DNA of 64,000 nt from Meiothermus sp. (GCF_026004055.1 NZ_BPIJ01000002.1:435803-499802); one strand, 5' to 3'; shown: positions 52,486 through 61,834, numbered from the stretch's first letter. A program made the numbers and translations. Notes: generated by a model not told the origin, from the sequence alone.

Positions 52486-54348
52486 ATGAAGCGTTGGCTT
52501 GCAATCATCGCGCTGTGGAGCATAGCCTGGGCCGCTCCGGCCCTCGCTCTGTACGACCAGCTCGCACCCACCTTAGACCAGGTGCGTTCGCTACAAAAGA
52601 GCAACCCCGCCCGGGCCCTAGAACTCTTGACCAAGGCCGAGGACGACTTCCGCAAGGGGGCCGGCGACCTGGCCCCGGTACTGCGCGAGGGGGTGCAGCA
52701 GTCGCTGGCCGATGCCCGCCAGGCCCTGGCCCGCCGCAGCAACGCCGACCTCGAGGCCCGCATCCAGATCATCAAGGCCATCCTGGGCAAGGCCCTCTAC
52801 GACACCTATTTCAGTGCCCTCACCGCAGGCAACAGCGCCGACGCCAACCGCCTGCTGCCCAAGGTACTCTCGGCCAGCGGGCTGCCCAGCAGCCTGCAAG
52901 CCCAGGCCCAGACCCTGGCCGCCGCCAACAACTTAGATGGCCTGCGTCGCCTCTTTGAGCGCACCTACGCCCAGGGCATCACCAACGCCCTGCAGCGGGC
53001 CCAGGCCCAGACCAGCGCGGTGCAGGCCTACCTCGAGGCCACCCGGGCCTATGCCCTCTACCTGGTCGTACAGGACTCGCCCCGGGCCCGGGGCCTCAGC
53101 GCCAAGGGCTTCGTGGATGCTTTGGGCAAGCTTTCCAGCGGCAACCTGAGCGGCTTCAAAACCGATGTACAAGGGCTGGTAGCCCAGGCCCAAAACTTCC
53201 TCAAGGCGGTCTCGGCCCCCCAAAGCCAGCGGCGAAGTAGCCCCGCCACCACCGCCCAAACCCCCCCCGCCTCAGGGGGGGTTCGCCTACAGGCCCCCCG
53301 CACCCCTCCGGCGCCCCAGGAAGTCACGCCCGCCAGGGCCGCCATGACCCCGCCTGCCCGCCCGGTAGCTACCGCCACACCCAAACCCACCCCTGCCCCC
53401 CGCCCTGTCCAAGCAGCAGCTCCCATCGCTGACTCCTACCAGCAGCTATTGGGCGACCTACGCTTCGTCCTCAAAGACAGCCGCAAGGCAGAGCAGGTAG
53501 CCGACAGCCTCTCGGGCGCGGGCATCTACAGCATGGACGACTGGAAACGGGCCTTGCTCGAGGTGCGGGGGCGTCTGCTGGAAGCCCAGACCCAGGCCGA
53601 AATCGGCCAGAGCGACGCGGCCCGCCGTACCCTGGCCCAGGTAGGCGCTCGCTACAAGACCGCCATCCAGCCCCTGGTAGCGGCCCTGCGGCCCGAGCTG
53701 GCGCAGCGCACCAGCCGGGTTCTGGCCCAAGCCGAAGACGCGGTAGGCCTGCGTACCAGCGACTTTACGGTGCTCTCGGGGGAGCTGCTCGAGAATGGCC
53801 TGGCCCTGGAGGGTAAAAGCCTGGGCCGCTTTCACGACCTTCAGGTCTGGCTACTGCAAACCATCCTGGGCATTCCACGGGCCTTTTTGTTCATCTTGGC
53901 CGGGATGCTGGCCTTCTTTCCCCTGTATCTGCTAACCCTCACCTTTGGGGGACGCAACCTCTACTGGCGCTTTTTGGGGCTGGCCTTCTTCTTCCTGTTG
54001 CTGCCGGCCATGATGGAAGGGCTTTCCTACATCGGTTCGATTCTGTCCGATTCACGCTACGGACGGCTGCCCTTCCTAAGCGCCCTGACCCACCTCTCCA
54101 TCCAGCAGAACTTAGCAGCCCAGTTGTTCTGGGGCCTGACGGTGTTTTTGGTGATCATCTTTGCCACCATTGGTCTGCGCGGCATTGCGGCCCAGTTTGG
54201 TCTGCTGCAAAACCAGCGGGTTCCCCTGCGGCGCAGCCGCAACTCCACCGTTAGCACCAGCGCGGTAGCTGCCGGAGCCGGGGCCACGGCCAAGCCCAAC
54301 CCCGGCCTGACCAGCGAGACCATCGTGGAGTGGGACGAGGAGTTCTGA
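52486..54348 (+). CDS. Large secreted/membrane protein of unknown function
   Basis: It has 620 residues. A signal peptide (MKRWLAIIALWSIAWAAPALA) is followed by a mostly helical extracytoplasmic part at about 25-240 (LLTKAEDDFRKGAGDLAPVL). A Pro/Ala-rich linker lies at about 245-310, with a further helical region to about 450. Three membrane segments follow at about 465-575 (PRAFLFILAGMLAFFPLYLL, FFFLLLPAMMEGLSYIGSIL, LFWGLTVFLVIIFATIGLRG). A short cytoplasmic tail ends in ETIVEWDEEF. No family is recognised. A short gap to the roadblock-like gene suggests a two-gene unit, perhaps a surface or motility-type structure. Confidence 0.65.
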   Translation: MKRWLAIIALWSIAWAAPALALYDQLAPTLDQVRSLQKSNPARALELLTKAEDDFRKGAGDLAPVLREGVQQSLADARQALARRSNADLEARIQIIKAILGKALYDTYFSALTAGNSADANRLLPKVLSASGLPSSLQAQAQTLAAANNLDGLRRLFERTYAQGITNALQRAQAQTSAVQAYLEATRAYALYLVVQDSPRARGLSAKGFVDALGKLSSGNLSGFKTDVQGLVAQAQNFLKAVSAPQSQRRSSPATTAQTPPASGGVRLQAPRTPPAPQEVTPARAAMTPPARPVATATPKPTPAPRPVQAAAPIADSYQQLLGDLRFVLKDSRKAEQVADSLSGAGIYSMDDWKRALLEVRGRLLEAQTQAEIGQSDAARRTLAQVGARYKTAIQPLVAALRPELAQRTSRVLAQAEDAVGLRTSDFTVLSGELLENGLALEGKSLGRFHDLQVWLLQTILGIPRAFLFILAGMLAFFPLYLLTLTFGGRNLYWRFLGLAFFFLLLPAMMEGLSYIGSILSDSRYGRLPFLSALTHLSIQQNLAAQLFWGLTVFLVIIFATIGLRGIAAQFGLLQNQRVPLRRSRNSTVSTSAVAAGAGATAKPNPGLTSETIVEWDEEF

Positions 54349-54381
54349 TTGCGCTTCTCCGACAGGCCCCAGACCGGCAAG

Positions 54382-55677
54382 CTACCCCCGACGCCGCACC
54401 CGCATCGGCAACCCCCCGTGGGCGCAAAGGGTGAAGTTGGGCTCGGGGCGGACGGGGGCAGGCCGGGCGAGCTCGAGGTCGAACTTTTGCAGCACCGTGG
54501 CCACGATTAGTTTGTACTCGAGGGTGGCAAAGCCCTGGCCCGTGCACACCCGAGGCCCCAGGCTAAAAGGGAAATAGGCCCCGCGCGGCAGCGACTTTTC
54601 GAACGCCGGCGTCCAGCGCTCGGGCCGGAAGGCATCGGGCTGTTCGAAATAGCGCGGGTCGCGGTGGAGGGCCCACTGGCTCATCACAATCTGGGTCTTG
54701 GGGGATAGTTGCAAGCCCCCCAGCTCCAACGCTTCTACGTTTTCGCGTCCGATAATCCAAACCGGCGGAAAGAGCCGCAGGCTTTCCTTGAAGACCTGAT
54801 CCAGATAGGGCAGACGTTGCACCTCTTCAAAGCCCGGTAGCCTGCCCAGGCTGTCCACCTCGGCCTTTAGTTTGGCCTTTACCTCGGGGTGCTGGTCGAG
54901 CAGGTACCACGTCCAGATCAGGGCGTTCGCGGTGGTCTCGAGGCCCGCGGTAATCACGGTGAGCACCTCGTCGCGCACCTGCCGGTCGGAAAGCGCCACG
55001 CCGGGCTGGCTTTGGGCCTCCAACAACATAGAAAGCAGGTCGTCGCCCAGGTCGCCGCGCTCCCGCCGGAAGGCGATGTGACGGCTCACCATCTCGTTCA
55101 GGGCCCGCACCACCCGGATACCGTCGCGGTTCAGGCCCGGGTGCCAGTCGGGCAGGTTGAGCCAGCCGTAGACCATCTGCCCCACCACCTTCTGCCCCAG
55201 CATGATGGCCCGGTGCATGATCTCGCGGTCTTCGCCGGCCTCTACATCGAACATGCACTTGGCCACTACCCGCAGCGTGAGGGCGTTCATATCTTCGTCG
55301 ATGTGCCGAATCTCGCTGTTTTGCCAGTGTGAAAGCATCTCCAAAGTAAACCGGCTCATCACCTCGGCATAGCCCTGAAGCCGCTTGTAGTGGAAGGCCG
55401 GCCGCATGAGCCGCACCTGCTGCTTCCAGAACTCGCCCTCCGAGAGCAAAATCCCGTTGCCCATGCCCCCGGCAAAAGCGCGGGTCAGGTCAGACTTGTG
55501 GAACTGCTCGGCCCGCTCGACGAGCACCTCGCGAACCAGGTCGGGGTGGTTGAGAAACACCACCTCCTTGCCCGAAGCGAAGCGAAACGTGGTGATGTCG
55601 GGGCTGGTGCGCGAAAGATGAAGGAAGAATTGCAAAGGGTCTTGGCGCAACTCGAGTTCGGTAGGATCCAAGATCAT
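54382..55677 (-). CDS. Cytochrome P450 (CYP175-like)
   Basis: It is a heme-thiolate monooxygenase of 431 residues. The I-helix oxygen-binding motif reads ITAGLETTANAL, the K-helix ExxR is KESLRLFPP, and the heme-binding loop is FPFSLGPRVCTGQGFA, with Cys near residue 378. The overall style and thermophile setting resemble Thermus CYP175A1, a beta-carotene hydroxylase, but this protein is about 40 residues longer, so carotenoid oxidation is only inferred. No ferredoxin, reductase or carotenoid gene is adjacent. It is divergent from the PIG-L gene. Confidence 0.9.
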   Translation of the reverse strand: MILDPTELELRQDPLQFFLHLSRTSPDITTFRFASGKEVVFLNHPDLVREVLVERAEQFHKSDLTRAFAGGMGNGILLSEGEFWKQQVRLMRPAFHYKRLQGYAEVMSRFTLEMLSHWQNSEIRHIDEDMNALTLRVVAKCMFDVEAGEDREIMHRAIMLGQKVVGQMVYGWLNLPDWHPGLNRDGIRVVRALNEMVSRHIAFRRERGDLGDDLLSMLLEAQSQPGVALSDRQVRDEVLTVITAGLETTANALIWTWYLLDQHPEVKAKLKAEVDSLGRLPGFEEVQRLPYLDQVFKESLRLFPPVWIIGRENVEALELGGLQLSPKTQIVMSQWALHRDPRYFEQPDAFRPERWTPAFEKSLPRGAYFPFSLGPRVCTGQGFATLEYKLIVATVLQKFDLELARPAPVRPEPNFTLCAHGGLPMRVRRRG

Positions 55678-55748
55678 CCCAATAAGAATACCTCTTGGCA
55701 GAGACCCTCCGGGGCCCTGGGGGCCTTACGTACGGGGGTTGTGCCTGG

Positions 55749-55777
55749 TTGGGTGGGGTTTACACCCAAGGTAAACT
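55749..55777 (+). promoter_or_regulatory. Promoter of the PIG-L gene
   Basis: TTGGGT (55749-55754), 17 bases, TAAACT (55772-55777), then seven bases (AGAAAGG) to the ATG at 55785. The gap may contain a short Shine-Dalgarno sequence or be leaderless. Confidence 0.5.
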
Positions 55778-55784
55778 AGAAAGG

Positions 55785-56558
55785 ATGCGCCTACTAGCCA
55801 TTTTTGCTCACCCCGACGACGAGTCTTTTTTTTGCGCCGGAACCCTGGCCAAGTATGCCTCCCAAGGGCACGAGGTGTATCTAATCTGCGCCACCCGAGG
55901 CGAACAGGGCCGTATTCGACACCCAACCCTCGATCCTTCGCTCTATCCCAAAGGTGAAGCGCTGGGTCGGCTGCGCGAAGAGGAGCTAAAGGCCGCCTGC
56001 CAAATCCTGGGCCTGCGCCCGCCCATCTTTTTGGGTTACCAGGACTCGGGTTACCCGCTCGAGGTAGCCCAGGCCAATCCCCAGGGCTTCATGCACCAAA
56101 ACCTGGAACAAGTGGAGCGGGTTTTGCTCGAGCACATCGCACACCTAAAGCCTCAGGTGATCATTGGCTTCGACCCCCAGGGCTTCTACGGCCATGCCGA
56201 TCACATTCACCTCCACCGGGCCACCCTGGGGGCTTTCTGGCGAGCCGGTAACGTTATGTCTGCACCGCCTAAGCGCCTGTTTTTTCCGGTGCGCCTGCGG
56301 GAGCGGGTGGCCCAGACCAGGTTCGACCCCGACCGTTACGGAGTTTCGGCCTGCTCGGTGGCTGTGCGCGTGGACGTACGGCCCTACGCCCAGACCATCA
56401 AAGCAGCCGTGCTGGCCCACGCTTCGCAGGCCGGGCCGGAGGAAAACTTCCCCCAGGTTTTGCAAGACTGGCCCGGTCTACTGGAGGAGGAAACCTTTGT
56501 GCTGGGTGGGCTTCGGGGGGCTTTCCCGGCCATGCCGGTAGACGACCTGGAAGCTTAG
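55785..56558 (+). CDS. PIG-L family zinc deacetylase
   Basis: It has 257 residues from ATG 55785; an upstream extension to 55695 would run through the promoter. Zinc and catalytic motifs are LLAIFAHPDDESFFCAGTLA (HPDDE), ATRGEQGRIRH, and FYGHADHIHLHRATLGAF (HxDH). PIG-L enzymes remove acetyl groups from N-acetylglucosamine conjugates such as those in GPI, mycothiol and bacillithiol synthesis. A bacillithiol-type role is possible but no neighbour supports it. Two conserved loops (ICATRGE, GFDPQGFYGH) match the family well. Confidence 0.88.
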   Translation: MRLLAIFAHPDDESFFCAGTLAKYASQGHEVYLICATRGEQGRIRHPTLDPSLYPKGEALGRLREEELKAACQILGLRPPIFLGYQDSGYPLEVAQANPQGFMHQNLEQVERVLLEHIAHLKPQVIIGFDPQGFYGHADHIHLHRATLGAFWRAGNVMSAPPKRLFFPVRLRERVAQTRFDPDRYGVSACSVAVRVDVRPYAQTIKAAVLAHASQAGPEENFPQVLQDWPGLLEEETFVLGGLRGAFPAMPVDDLEA

Positions 56559-56677
56559 CCTAAGGGGAGGTAGGGGCTGGCCCGATTGGTTTTGGAGTGG
56601 TTTGTATAGAGGGAGGTGCTTTGGCCTACCTCGAGCCGGACTGCGCCGGCGCGGTCGCTCTTTTCCCCCCGCTTCGC

Positions 56678-57547
56678 TCACCGCCGCACCACCAGCGCCA
56701 CCCCTACCACTGCCAAAGCCATGCCCAGCAAGGCCCATTCCCCCAGCCGCTCGCCAAACAAAAAGTAGGCTTCCAGTGCCGTAGCGGGCGGCACCAGGTA
56801 GAACAAGCTGGCCACCGCGCTGGCCGAGTTGTGGCGGATCAGGTACATCAGCAGCAAAATAGCCCCCATCGAGAGCACCAGCACCAGCCAGGCCATGGCC
56901 AGTACAAACTGGGGCGTCCACTGAATCTGCATGGTTTCGTGGAACAAGAGGGCCAGTACAAAAAGACCCACCGAGGCCGCCAGGTACTGCACCACCGTAC
57001 CGGCCACCAGGGGCATCTGCACTGCAAAGCGCTTCTGGTATAGGGTACCCAGGGTGGTAGAGAGCAAGGCCAGTACAATGGCCACAAACGCCGAGGGCTC
57101 GATGTGCAACTCTCGGGCCAAGAGGGCCTTCTCGCCCACCACCAGCCCCACCCCCCCAAAGCCCAGCAACAGCCCGGCCCACTGCACCCCGCTTACCCGC
57201 TCGCGCAGCAAAAACTGCGCCAAAATGGCGGTCAGGATGGGCTGCAAGCCCACAATCAGGGCCGAAAGACCCGCCGGGAGGCCCCTCGAGATGGCAAAGA
57301 ACACCCCGCCCAGATAGCCCGCGTGCAGCAAGAGCCCCGAGACGCCAATGTGCAGGTTCAGGGCCCGGCCACGGGGCCAGGGGGCCCGCAGCAAAAAGGC
57401 CAGGGCCGCCAGGAGCCCTACCACAATGACCATCCGCACCCACAAAAAGGTGAAGGGCTCCGCATAGGGCAGGCCCAGCTTGGCCCCCACAAAGCCGGTG
57501 CTCCACAAGAGCACAAACAGGACGGGGGCCAGGGTGGAAAGCCGCAT
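56678..57547 (-). CDS. EamA/DMT-family transporter
   Basis: It has 289 residues from ATG 57547 and ten hydrophobic segments in two five-segment repeats. The first opens LAPVLFVLLWSTGFVGAKLG and ends with LIVGLQPILTAILAQFLLRE. The second runs to LVPPATALEAYFLFGERLGE and VVGVALVVRR. These are the EamA hallmarks. Substrates are usually amino acids, nucleosides or drugs. It overlaps or abuts azlD upstream, so it may be transcribed with the branched-chain amino acid exporter genes. Confidence 0.85.
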   Translation of the reverse strand: MRLSTLAPVLFVLLWSTGFVGAKLGLPYAEPFTFLWVRMVIVVGLLAALAFLLRAPWPRGRALNLHIGVSGLLLHAGYLGGVFFAISRGLPAGLSALIVGLQPILTAILAQFLLRERVSGVQWAGLLLGFGGVGLVVGEKALLARELHIEPSAFVAIVLALLSTTLGTLYQKRFAVQMPLVAGTVVQYLAASVGLFVLALLFHETMQIQWTPQFVLAMAWLVLVLSMGAILLLMYLIRHNSASAVASLFYLVPPATALEAYFLFGERLGEWALLGMALAVVGVALVVRR

Positions 57548-57548
57548 G

Positions 57549-57875
57549 CTAAACCCCCATCCATTGCAGCAACCACAAAGCCCCCATCCCCACCAAAAGC
57601 GTGAGGAGGATATTGCGGAAGCGCCAGGCCACCAGGGCCGCAATAATGCCCGCCAGCAAGCGCTCGTTAGAGAGCCCAAGGGCCCACTGCCCGCCAGGGG
57701 CCAGCAAGGCCGGAAACACCAGCCCGGCCAGGGTGGCGGCAGGCACATAGCGCAGGGCCTGTTGCAGGTTAGGGGGCAACCGGAAGCGCTCGAGCATGAC
57801 CAAGGGCCCATAGCGCAGCGCGAAGGCGATCAGGGTCATACCCAGGAGGGTGAGGTAGAACTCGAGGTCACCCAT
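57549..57875 (-). CDS. azlD: AzlD-type branched-chain amino acid transport protein
   Basis: This small membrane protein has 108 residues with three to four hydrophobic segments (FYLTLLGMTLIAFALRYGPL, RLLAGIIAALVAWRFRNILL). It is the usual small partner of AzlC, and the pair exports branched-chain amino acids in Bacillus and other bacteria. Its start overlaps the 3' end of azlC by eight bases, and it ends one base before the EamA gene. Confidence 0.85.
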   Translation of the reverse strand: MGDLEFYLTLLGMTLIAFALRYGPLVMLERFRLPPNLQQALRYVPAATLAGLVFPALLAPGGQWALGLSNERLLAGIIAALVAWRFRNILLTLLVGMGALWLLQWMGV

Positions 57876-58587
57876 TATTCTCCCTCTGCCCTCCCCTATT
57901 CTCCAGCCACACCCCTACCCAGATGCCCACCATGGCCCCAATAAAGAGCCCCGAGCGATAGGGCAGGCCGATCAGGGCCGTAGATACCAGCCCCCCCACC
58001 AGGGCGGCCGCCAGGCTAGGCCGATCCTGTACCGCCGGCACCAGCAGCACCAGAAAACACAGCGGCACCGCAAAGTCCAGCGCCCAGGCCTCGGGCAGCC
58101 GCGCCCCCAAAAGTGCCCCCAGGTAGGTAGCGACCACCCAGTTCAGCCACAACACCGCGCCAATCCCCAGATAAAACCAGGGCGTGAGGCGCGGGCCCAG
58201 CACCCCATACTGGTTCAGTGCCAGGGCGAAGTTCTGATCCACCATCAAGAAAGCTGCCAGCAATTTCATCCGCCCGGACAGGGCTTCCAGGGGCCGGGCC
58301 AGGGCGCTGCTGTACATGAGGTAGCGTAGATTCACCACCAGGCTGGCCAGCCACACGAAGAAGATAGAGGCCCCCGCCCCCATCAGTTGCAGGGCCACCA
58401 GCTGGGCCGCCCCGGCGAAGACCAGCCCCGACATCAGGGTGACCTCGGCTGCGGTTAGGCCCGCCTTGATACCCGCGATACCGGTGACCAGCCCAAATGG
58501 CACGATGCCCACCGCAATGGGCAGCGAAACCAGCATCCCCCGTCCAAAAGCCGCCTGGGGTGTGGGGGGAAGGGGATGGACAGCCAT
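57868..58587 (-). CDS. azlC: AzlC-type branched-chain amino acid exporter subunit
   Basis: It has 239 residues from ATG 58587 with the Shine-Dalgarno sequence AGGAG; a longer frame upstream to 58764 reads non-coding sequence. Family blocks are FGRGMLVSLPIAVGIVPFGL, LVFAGAAQLVALQLMGAGAS and VVNLRYLMYSSALARPLEAL, typical of AzlC/YgaZ. It should form the larger subunit of the exporter with AzlD. Confidence 0.9.
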   Translation of the reverse strand: MAVHPLPPTPQAAFGRGMLVSLPIAVGIVPFGLVTGIAGIKAGLTAAEVTLMSGLVFAGAAQLVALQLMGAGASIFFVWLASLVVNLRYLMYSSALARPLEALSGRMKLLAAFLMVDQNFALALNQYGVLGPRLTPWFYLGIGAVLWLNWVVATYLGALLGARLPEAWALDFAVPLCFLVLLVPAVQDRPSLAAALVGGLVSTALIGLPYRSGLFIGAMVGIWVGVWLENRGGQRENNG

Positions 58588-58840
58588 TCTTTCTCCTCTC
58601 GGGGGTTGGAACCACCCCGTACTGCCACCCATCTGGCGGAAAAGATGGCCATCGAGTGGCTCGTAGTGGATTTGTGGCAGATAGAAAGCCGGCTCCATGC
58701 TATAGCTGGCTTCCAACCCCGATGTTGTACCATAGCCCATCCCTGGGTGCAAACCCAACAGCACCTTGCAGCATGGCTCCAGACTTCGAAATACCCGGTT
58801 CGGTTACGCCGTTGTGGGGAGACTTTCTACCCAAACTTGA

Positions 58841-58846
58841 TATAAC
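58841..58846 (+). promoter_or_regulatory. -10 box of the DNA methyltransferase gene, leaderless
   Basis: TATAAC lies nine bases before the ATG at 58856. No Shine-Dalgarno sequence is visible. The -35 region is weak. Confidence 0.45.
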
Positions 58847-58855
58847 ATCTGGCCG

Positions 58856-60529
58856 ATGAAGCCGGGTTCGCTCCCACCCAGCCCGACTGGCACAGCCGCC
58901 AAAACGTGGGGCGCCTACTACACCGATGAAGCCGTGGCCCGCTTCCTGGTGCGCTGGGCTTTGCGTTCCCCGCACGAGACCCTCGCCGACCCCGCCTTTG
59001 GCGGCGGGGTTTTTTTAGCCGCTGCCAGCGAGCGACTACGGCAGTTGGGCGGCGATGTGGGTCGGCAAATTTTTGGCGTGGAATTAGATAAAGAAGTGCA
59101 TGGGCGCACGGCTACAGCCCTGGAAGCCCATTTCGCCATCAACCCGGCGCGGCTTTTTTGTGAGGATTTTTTTGACCTAAGCCCCCCCGAGATGCCCGTG
59201 GATATTGTGGTTGGGAACCCCCCTTTCATCCGCTACCAGCGCTTTAGCGGGGCAGCGCGTGAGAAAGCCCTCTGGCGGGCCGCCGAACGGGGCGTGAGGC
59301 TCAACAAACTGGCCGGTTCCTGGGCGGCTTTCGTGGTTCATGCCACTGCCTTTCTCCGTCCTGGTGGGCGGTTGGGCATGGTGCTTCCTGCTGAGCTAGG
59401 ACACGCCGCCTACGCCAGGCCCGTGCTGGAATATCTGGCCCGGTCTTTTGAGCAGGTCTCGCTCCTCACCTTCCGCAACCAACTCTTTCCCCACCTGAGC
59501 CAGGACGCGCTGCTTTTGCTGGCGGAGGGTCGGGGAGAACACCCCCAATCTACGGTGGCCTTTTCGTTGCTGGATCTGCATAGTGCCGCCGACCTAGATA
59601 GGCCCCAACTGCCACAGGGCACGGTGCGGCTCGAGGTCTCTGCCCTCGCCTCGGGGCAAGAGCGTTTGCCGCTGTACTGGATTCCCCCCGCCGCCCGCGA
59701 ACTCTACCGGGGCTTGCGCAGAGCCCCCCAAACCTTTCGCCTGGGCGCGGTGGCCGAGGTGGGCATCGGATACGTGACCGGCCACAATGATTTTTTTCAC
59801 CTGAGCCCTGAGGAGGCCCGGCACTGGAATATCCCGCTCGAGTTTCTCCGGCCAGCGGTGCGGCGTGGGCGGGCCTTGCGCGGTTTGCGCTTTACCCCGT
59901 CCGACTGGGAACAGGCCCTACCGCAAGGCGAGGCCGGGTTCTTGCTGCACCTCCCACCCGATGCAACCGTGCCTGCAAGTGTGTGGGCCTACCTCGAGCA
60001 GGGCCGGGCAAGGGGCATTCCCCAGGCCTACAAGTGTCGGGTGCGAACACCCTGGTATAGCGTGCCCCACGTCCACCGGCCCGACGCCTTCCTCACCTAC
60101 ATGAGCGGTTCTATGCCACATCTGGTCACCAACGAGGCCGGGGCGGTAGCACCCAATAGCCTGCACCTCGTGCGGCTCACGGCCCCCGGGTGGAGCGCCA
60201 AAGCCCTGGCGGCTTTGTGGCAGACCTCGCTCACCCGGCTGAGCGTGGAGCTCGAGGGCCACGCCATGGGGGGGGGCATGCTTAAAATCGAGCCGGGCGA
60301 GGCCGAGCGAATTGTGCTGGCCAAACCGGCGGATACAACCGAACTCGAGGCCCTGGCCGACGAACTCGATATCCTTATAAAAAAAGGCCGGGCCGAACAA
60401 GCACAGACTCTGGCCGACCAGGTCATTTTGCGGGAGGGCCTGGGACTGACTAAAAAGGAGATTGCAGCCCTGTCCCAAGCCGGCCAGTACCTGAGGCTGC
60501 GCCGCCAGCGCAAGCTAGCGGGTTTCTAG
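58856..60529 (+). CDS. N6-adenine DNA methyltransferase, TaqI/Eco57I-like (orphan)
   Basis: It has 557 residues. The SAM-binding motif is TLADPAFGGGVFLAAASERL (motif I), and the catalytic motif IV is DIVVGNPPFIRYQRF (NPPF), about residue 120. GMVLPAELGHAAYARPVLEY is motif X-like. The C-terminal half (about 270-520) looks like a target-recognition domain. The order is that of the gamma-class adenine methyltransferases of type II and IIG systems. No restriction endonuclease is adjacent, and the chain is too short for a built-in nuclease of type IIG, so it is probably an orphan or regulatory methyltransferase. Confidence 0.87.
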   Translation: MKPGSLPPSPTGTAAKTWGAYYTDEAVARFLVRWALRSPHETLADPAFGGGVFLAAASERLRQLGGDVGRQIFGVELDKEVHGRTATALEAHFAINPARLFCEDFFDLSPPEMPVDIVVGNPPFIRYQRFSGAAREKALWRAAERGVRLNKLAGSWAAFVVHATAFLRPGGRLGMVLPAELGHAAYARPVLEYLARSFEQVSLLTFRNQLFPHLSQDALLLLAEGRGEHPQSTVAFSLLDLHSAADLDRPQLPQGTVRLEVSALASGQERLPLYWIPPAARELYRGLRRAPQTFRLGAVAEVGIGYVTGHNDFFHLSPEEARHWNIPLEFLRPAVRRGRALRGLRFTPSDWEQALPQGEAGFLLHLPPDATVPASVWAYLEQGRARGIPQAYKCRVRTPWYSVPHVHRPDAFLTYMSGSMPHLVTNEAGAVAPNSLHLVRLTAPGWSAKALAALWQTSLTRLSVELEGHAMGGGMLKIEPGEAERIVLAKPADTTELEALADELDILIKKGRAEQAQTLADQVILREGLGLTKKEIAALSQAGQYLRLRRQRKLAGF

Positions 60530-61780
60530 CTTCACGCCCAGCGTGGTGCGCGGCTTGAAACCCGACAGGCCAGGGCTCAAGAAAGCCCCTGCTTCTCGGT
60601 GATTTTGTAAAAAACGCATGAAGAATGCGGCAGCAAAATGCCGGGCTAGGTCGTGGGAACGTTCCAAATCCCACACCGGCTCCCAGCAACGCCAGTAGTC
60701 CTCTTCGCGGCTGCGCACCTCGGGTGGGCACTCCACAAAGGGGTTGTGTTGGGCTGCGGCCAGGGTCAGCAGGTATTTGTCCACCGAGCCCGCCTTGCGG
60801 AAGTATTCCAGCCCGTCGCGCCGGTAGGTAGCCACATCGTCGGCCTCGCCCACCGCCACAAACAGGGGTAGCTTGAAGTTGGCCAGCGAGCGGGCCCCAA
60901 TCCAGGGCTGGCCGTAGGGGGCCATGGCAAACACCGCCTTGATGCGCGGGTCGGGCCGGGCAGCGTTCAAGCCGCGCTGGGCTTCTAGTTGGGCAAAAAA
61001 CGGCAGGGCAAAACAGGGCCCCTCGTTGTTGCTGCGGCAGTATTCACGCAAGGCGTCCCCATCGAGCCCGGCGCCGGCCGCATTAATCACCGAGTATCCA
61101 CCATAGCTGTAGCCCAGCAGGCCCACGTTGTGGGCATCCGCACCGGGCACCTGCCTGGCCACTTCGGCAATAGCAAACAGAATATCCAGCGGCCTATCCA
61201 CAATGCTGGTGAGGTAGTTCTGCTGGGTGAGGGTCTGGTAGGTCGAGCCGGGATGCTCGAGGGCCGCCACCACAAAGCCCCGGCTGGCCAGGTGTTCGTT
61301 CAGGTAGGCAAACTGGAAACGGGTACCGGGCTGCCCGTGCGAGGCCACAATTAGGGGAAATCGGCCATTCGCAGGTGTAGCGTCCCGGTTGGCGCGGCCG
61401 GCAATCCGAACCGGGGTTTGCCCTACCACGCTTTCGTACACGAGGCTCTGCTGGGTTCCGATGGTGGGATACCAAACCTCGGCGGTAATGGTTCGGTTTT
61501 GGCGGCTGACATCGGTCAATTGCAGGGTCTTGACCCCCACCACCCAGGTGCCTCGTGTCGCTAAAGGCGGCGCATCCGGACGTTTCATGCTCACTCCTTG
61601 GGCTTGGGCCACGATCCCATTCAGCATCAACACCATCAGCAAGATTACAGTCTCCCAACCGATGTTTATTGGGGCTCGAGACTCCCACGGTAGTCGCAAC
61701 TTCCCACCGGTAGATGAGATTGCCCGTAGCAAGCCAAGTAACACCGCTACCCTGGGACGACCCACAGCATGATCTCGCAT
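60515..61780 (-). CDS. Exported alpha/beta hydrolase (PAF-acetylhydrolase/dienelactone-like)
   Basis: It is about 420 residues long if it starts at ATG 61780, but the first 60 are uncertain. A hydrophobic stretch (TVILLMVLMLNGIVAQAQG) near 42-62 could be a signal peptide or anchor. The hydrolase core has IVASHGQPGTRFQFAYL, LDILFAIAEVARQVPGAD, GLLGYSYGGYSVINAAG (nucleophile GYSYGG), FVAVGEADDVATYR and LAAAQHNPFVECP (probable His). It resembles the platelet-activating-factor acetylhydrolase branch. The 3' end overlaps the methyltransferase gene tail by 15 bases, convergently. Confidence 0.78.
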   Translation of the reverse strand: MRDHAVGRPRVAVLLGLLRAISSTGGKLRLPWESRAPINIGWETVILLMVLMLNGIVAQAQGVSMKRPDAPPLATRGTWVVGVKTLQLTDVSRQNRTITAEVWYPTIGTQQSLVYESVVGQTPVRIAGRANRDATPANGRFPLIVASHGQPGTRFQFAYLNEHLASRGFVVAALEHPGSTYQTLTQQNYLTSIVDRPLDILFAIAEVARQVPGADAHNVGLLGYSYGGYSVINAAGAGLDGDALREYCRSNNEGPCFALPFFAQLEAQRGLNAARPDPRIKAVFAMAPYGQPWIGARSLANFKLPLFVAVGEADDVATYRRDGLEYFRKAGSVDKYLLTLAAAQHNPFVECPPEVRSREEDYWRCWEPVWDLERSHDLARHFAAAFFMRFLQNHREAGAFLSPGLSGFKPRTTLGVKLETR

Positions 61781-61813
61781 AAGTCCTTTCAAACCCAGTT
61801 TACGGTGTAGCAA

Positions 61814-61834
61814 AGGCCCCAAGCGGGGCCTCTA
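61814..61834 (-). terminator. Intrinsic terminator of eno-pyk
   Basis: On the minus strand AGGCCCC-GCTT-GGGGCCT (61831-61814) is followed by TTTG. It lies about 30 bases after the pyk stop codon. Confidence 0.7.

Noticed and set aside
58856-60529. Complete restriction-modification system
   Set aside because: No endonuclease lies beside the methyltransferase, and its length is too small for a fused nuclease.
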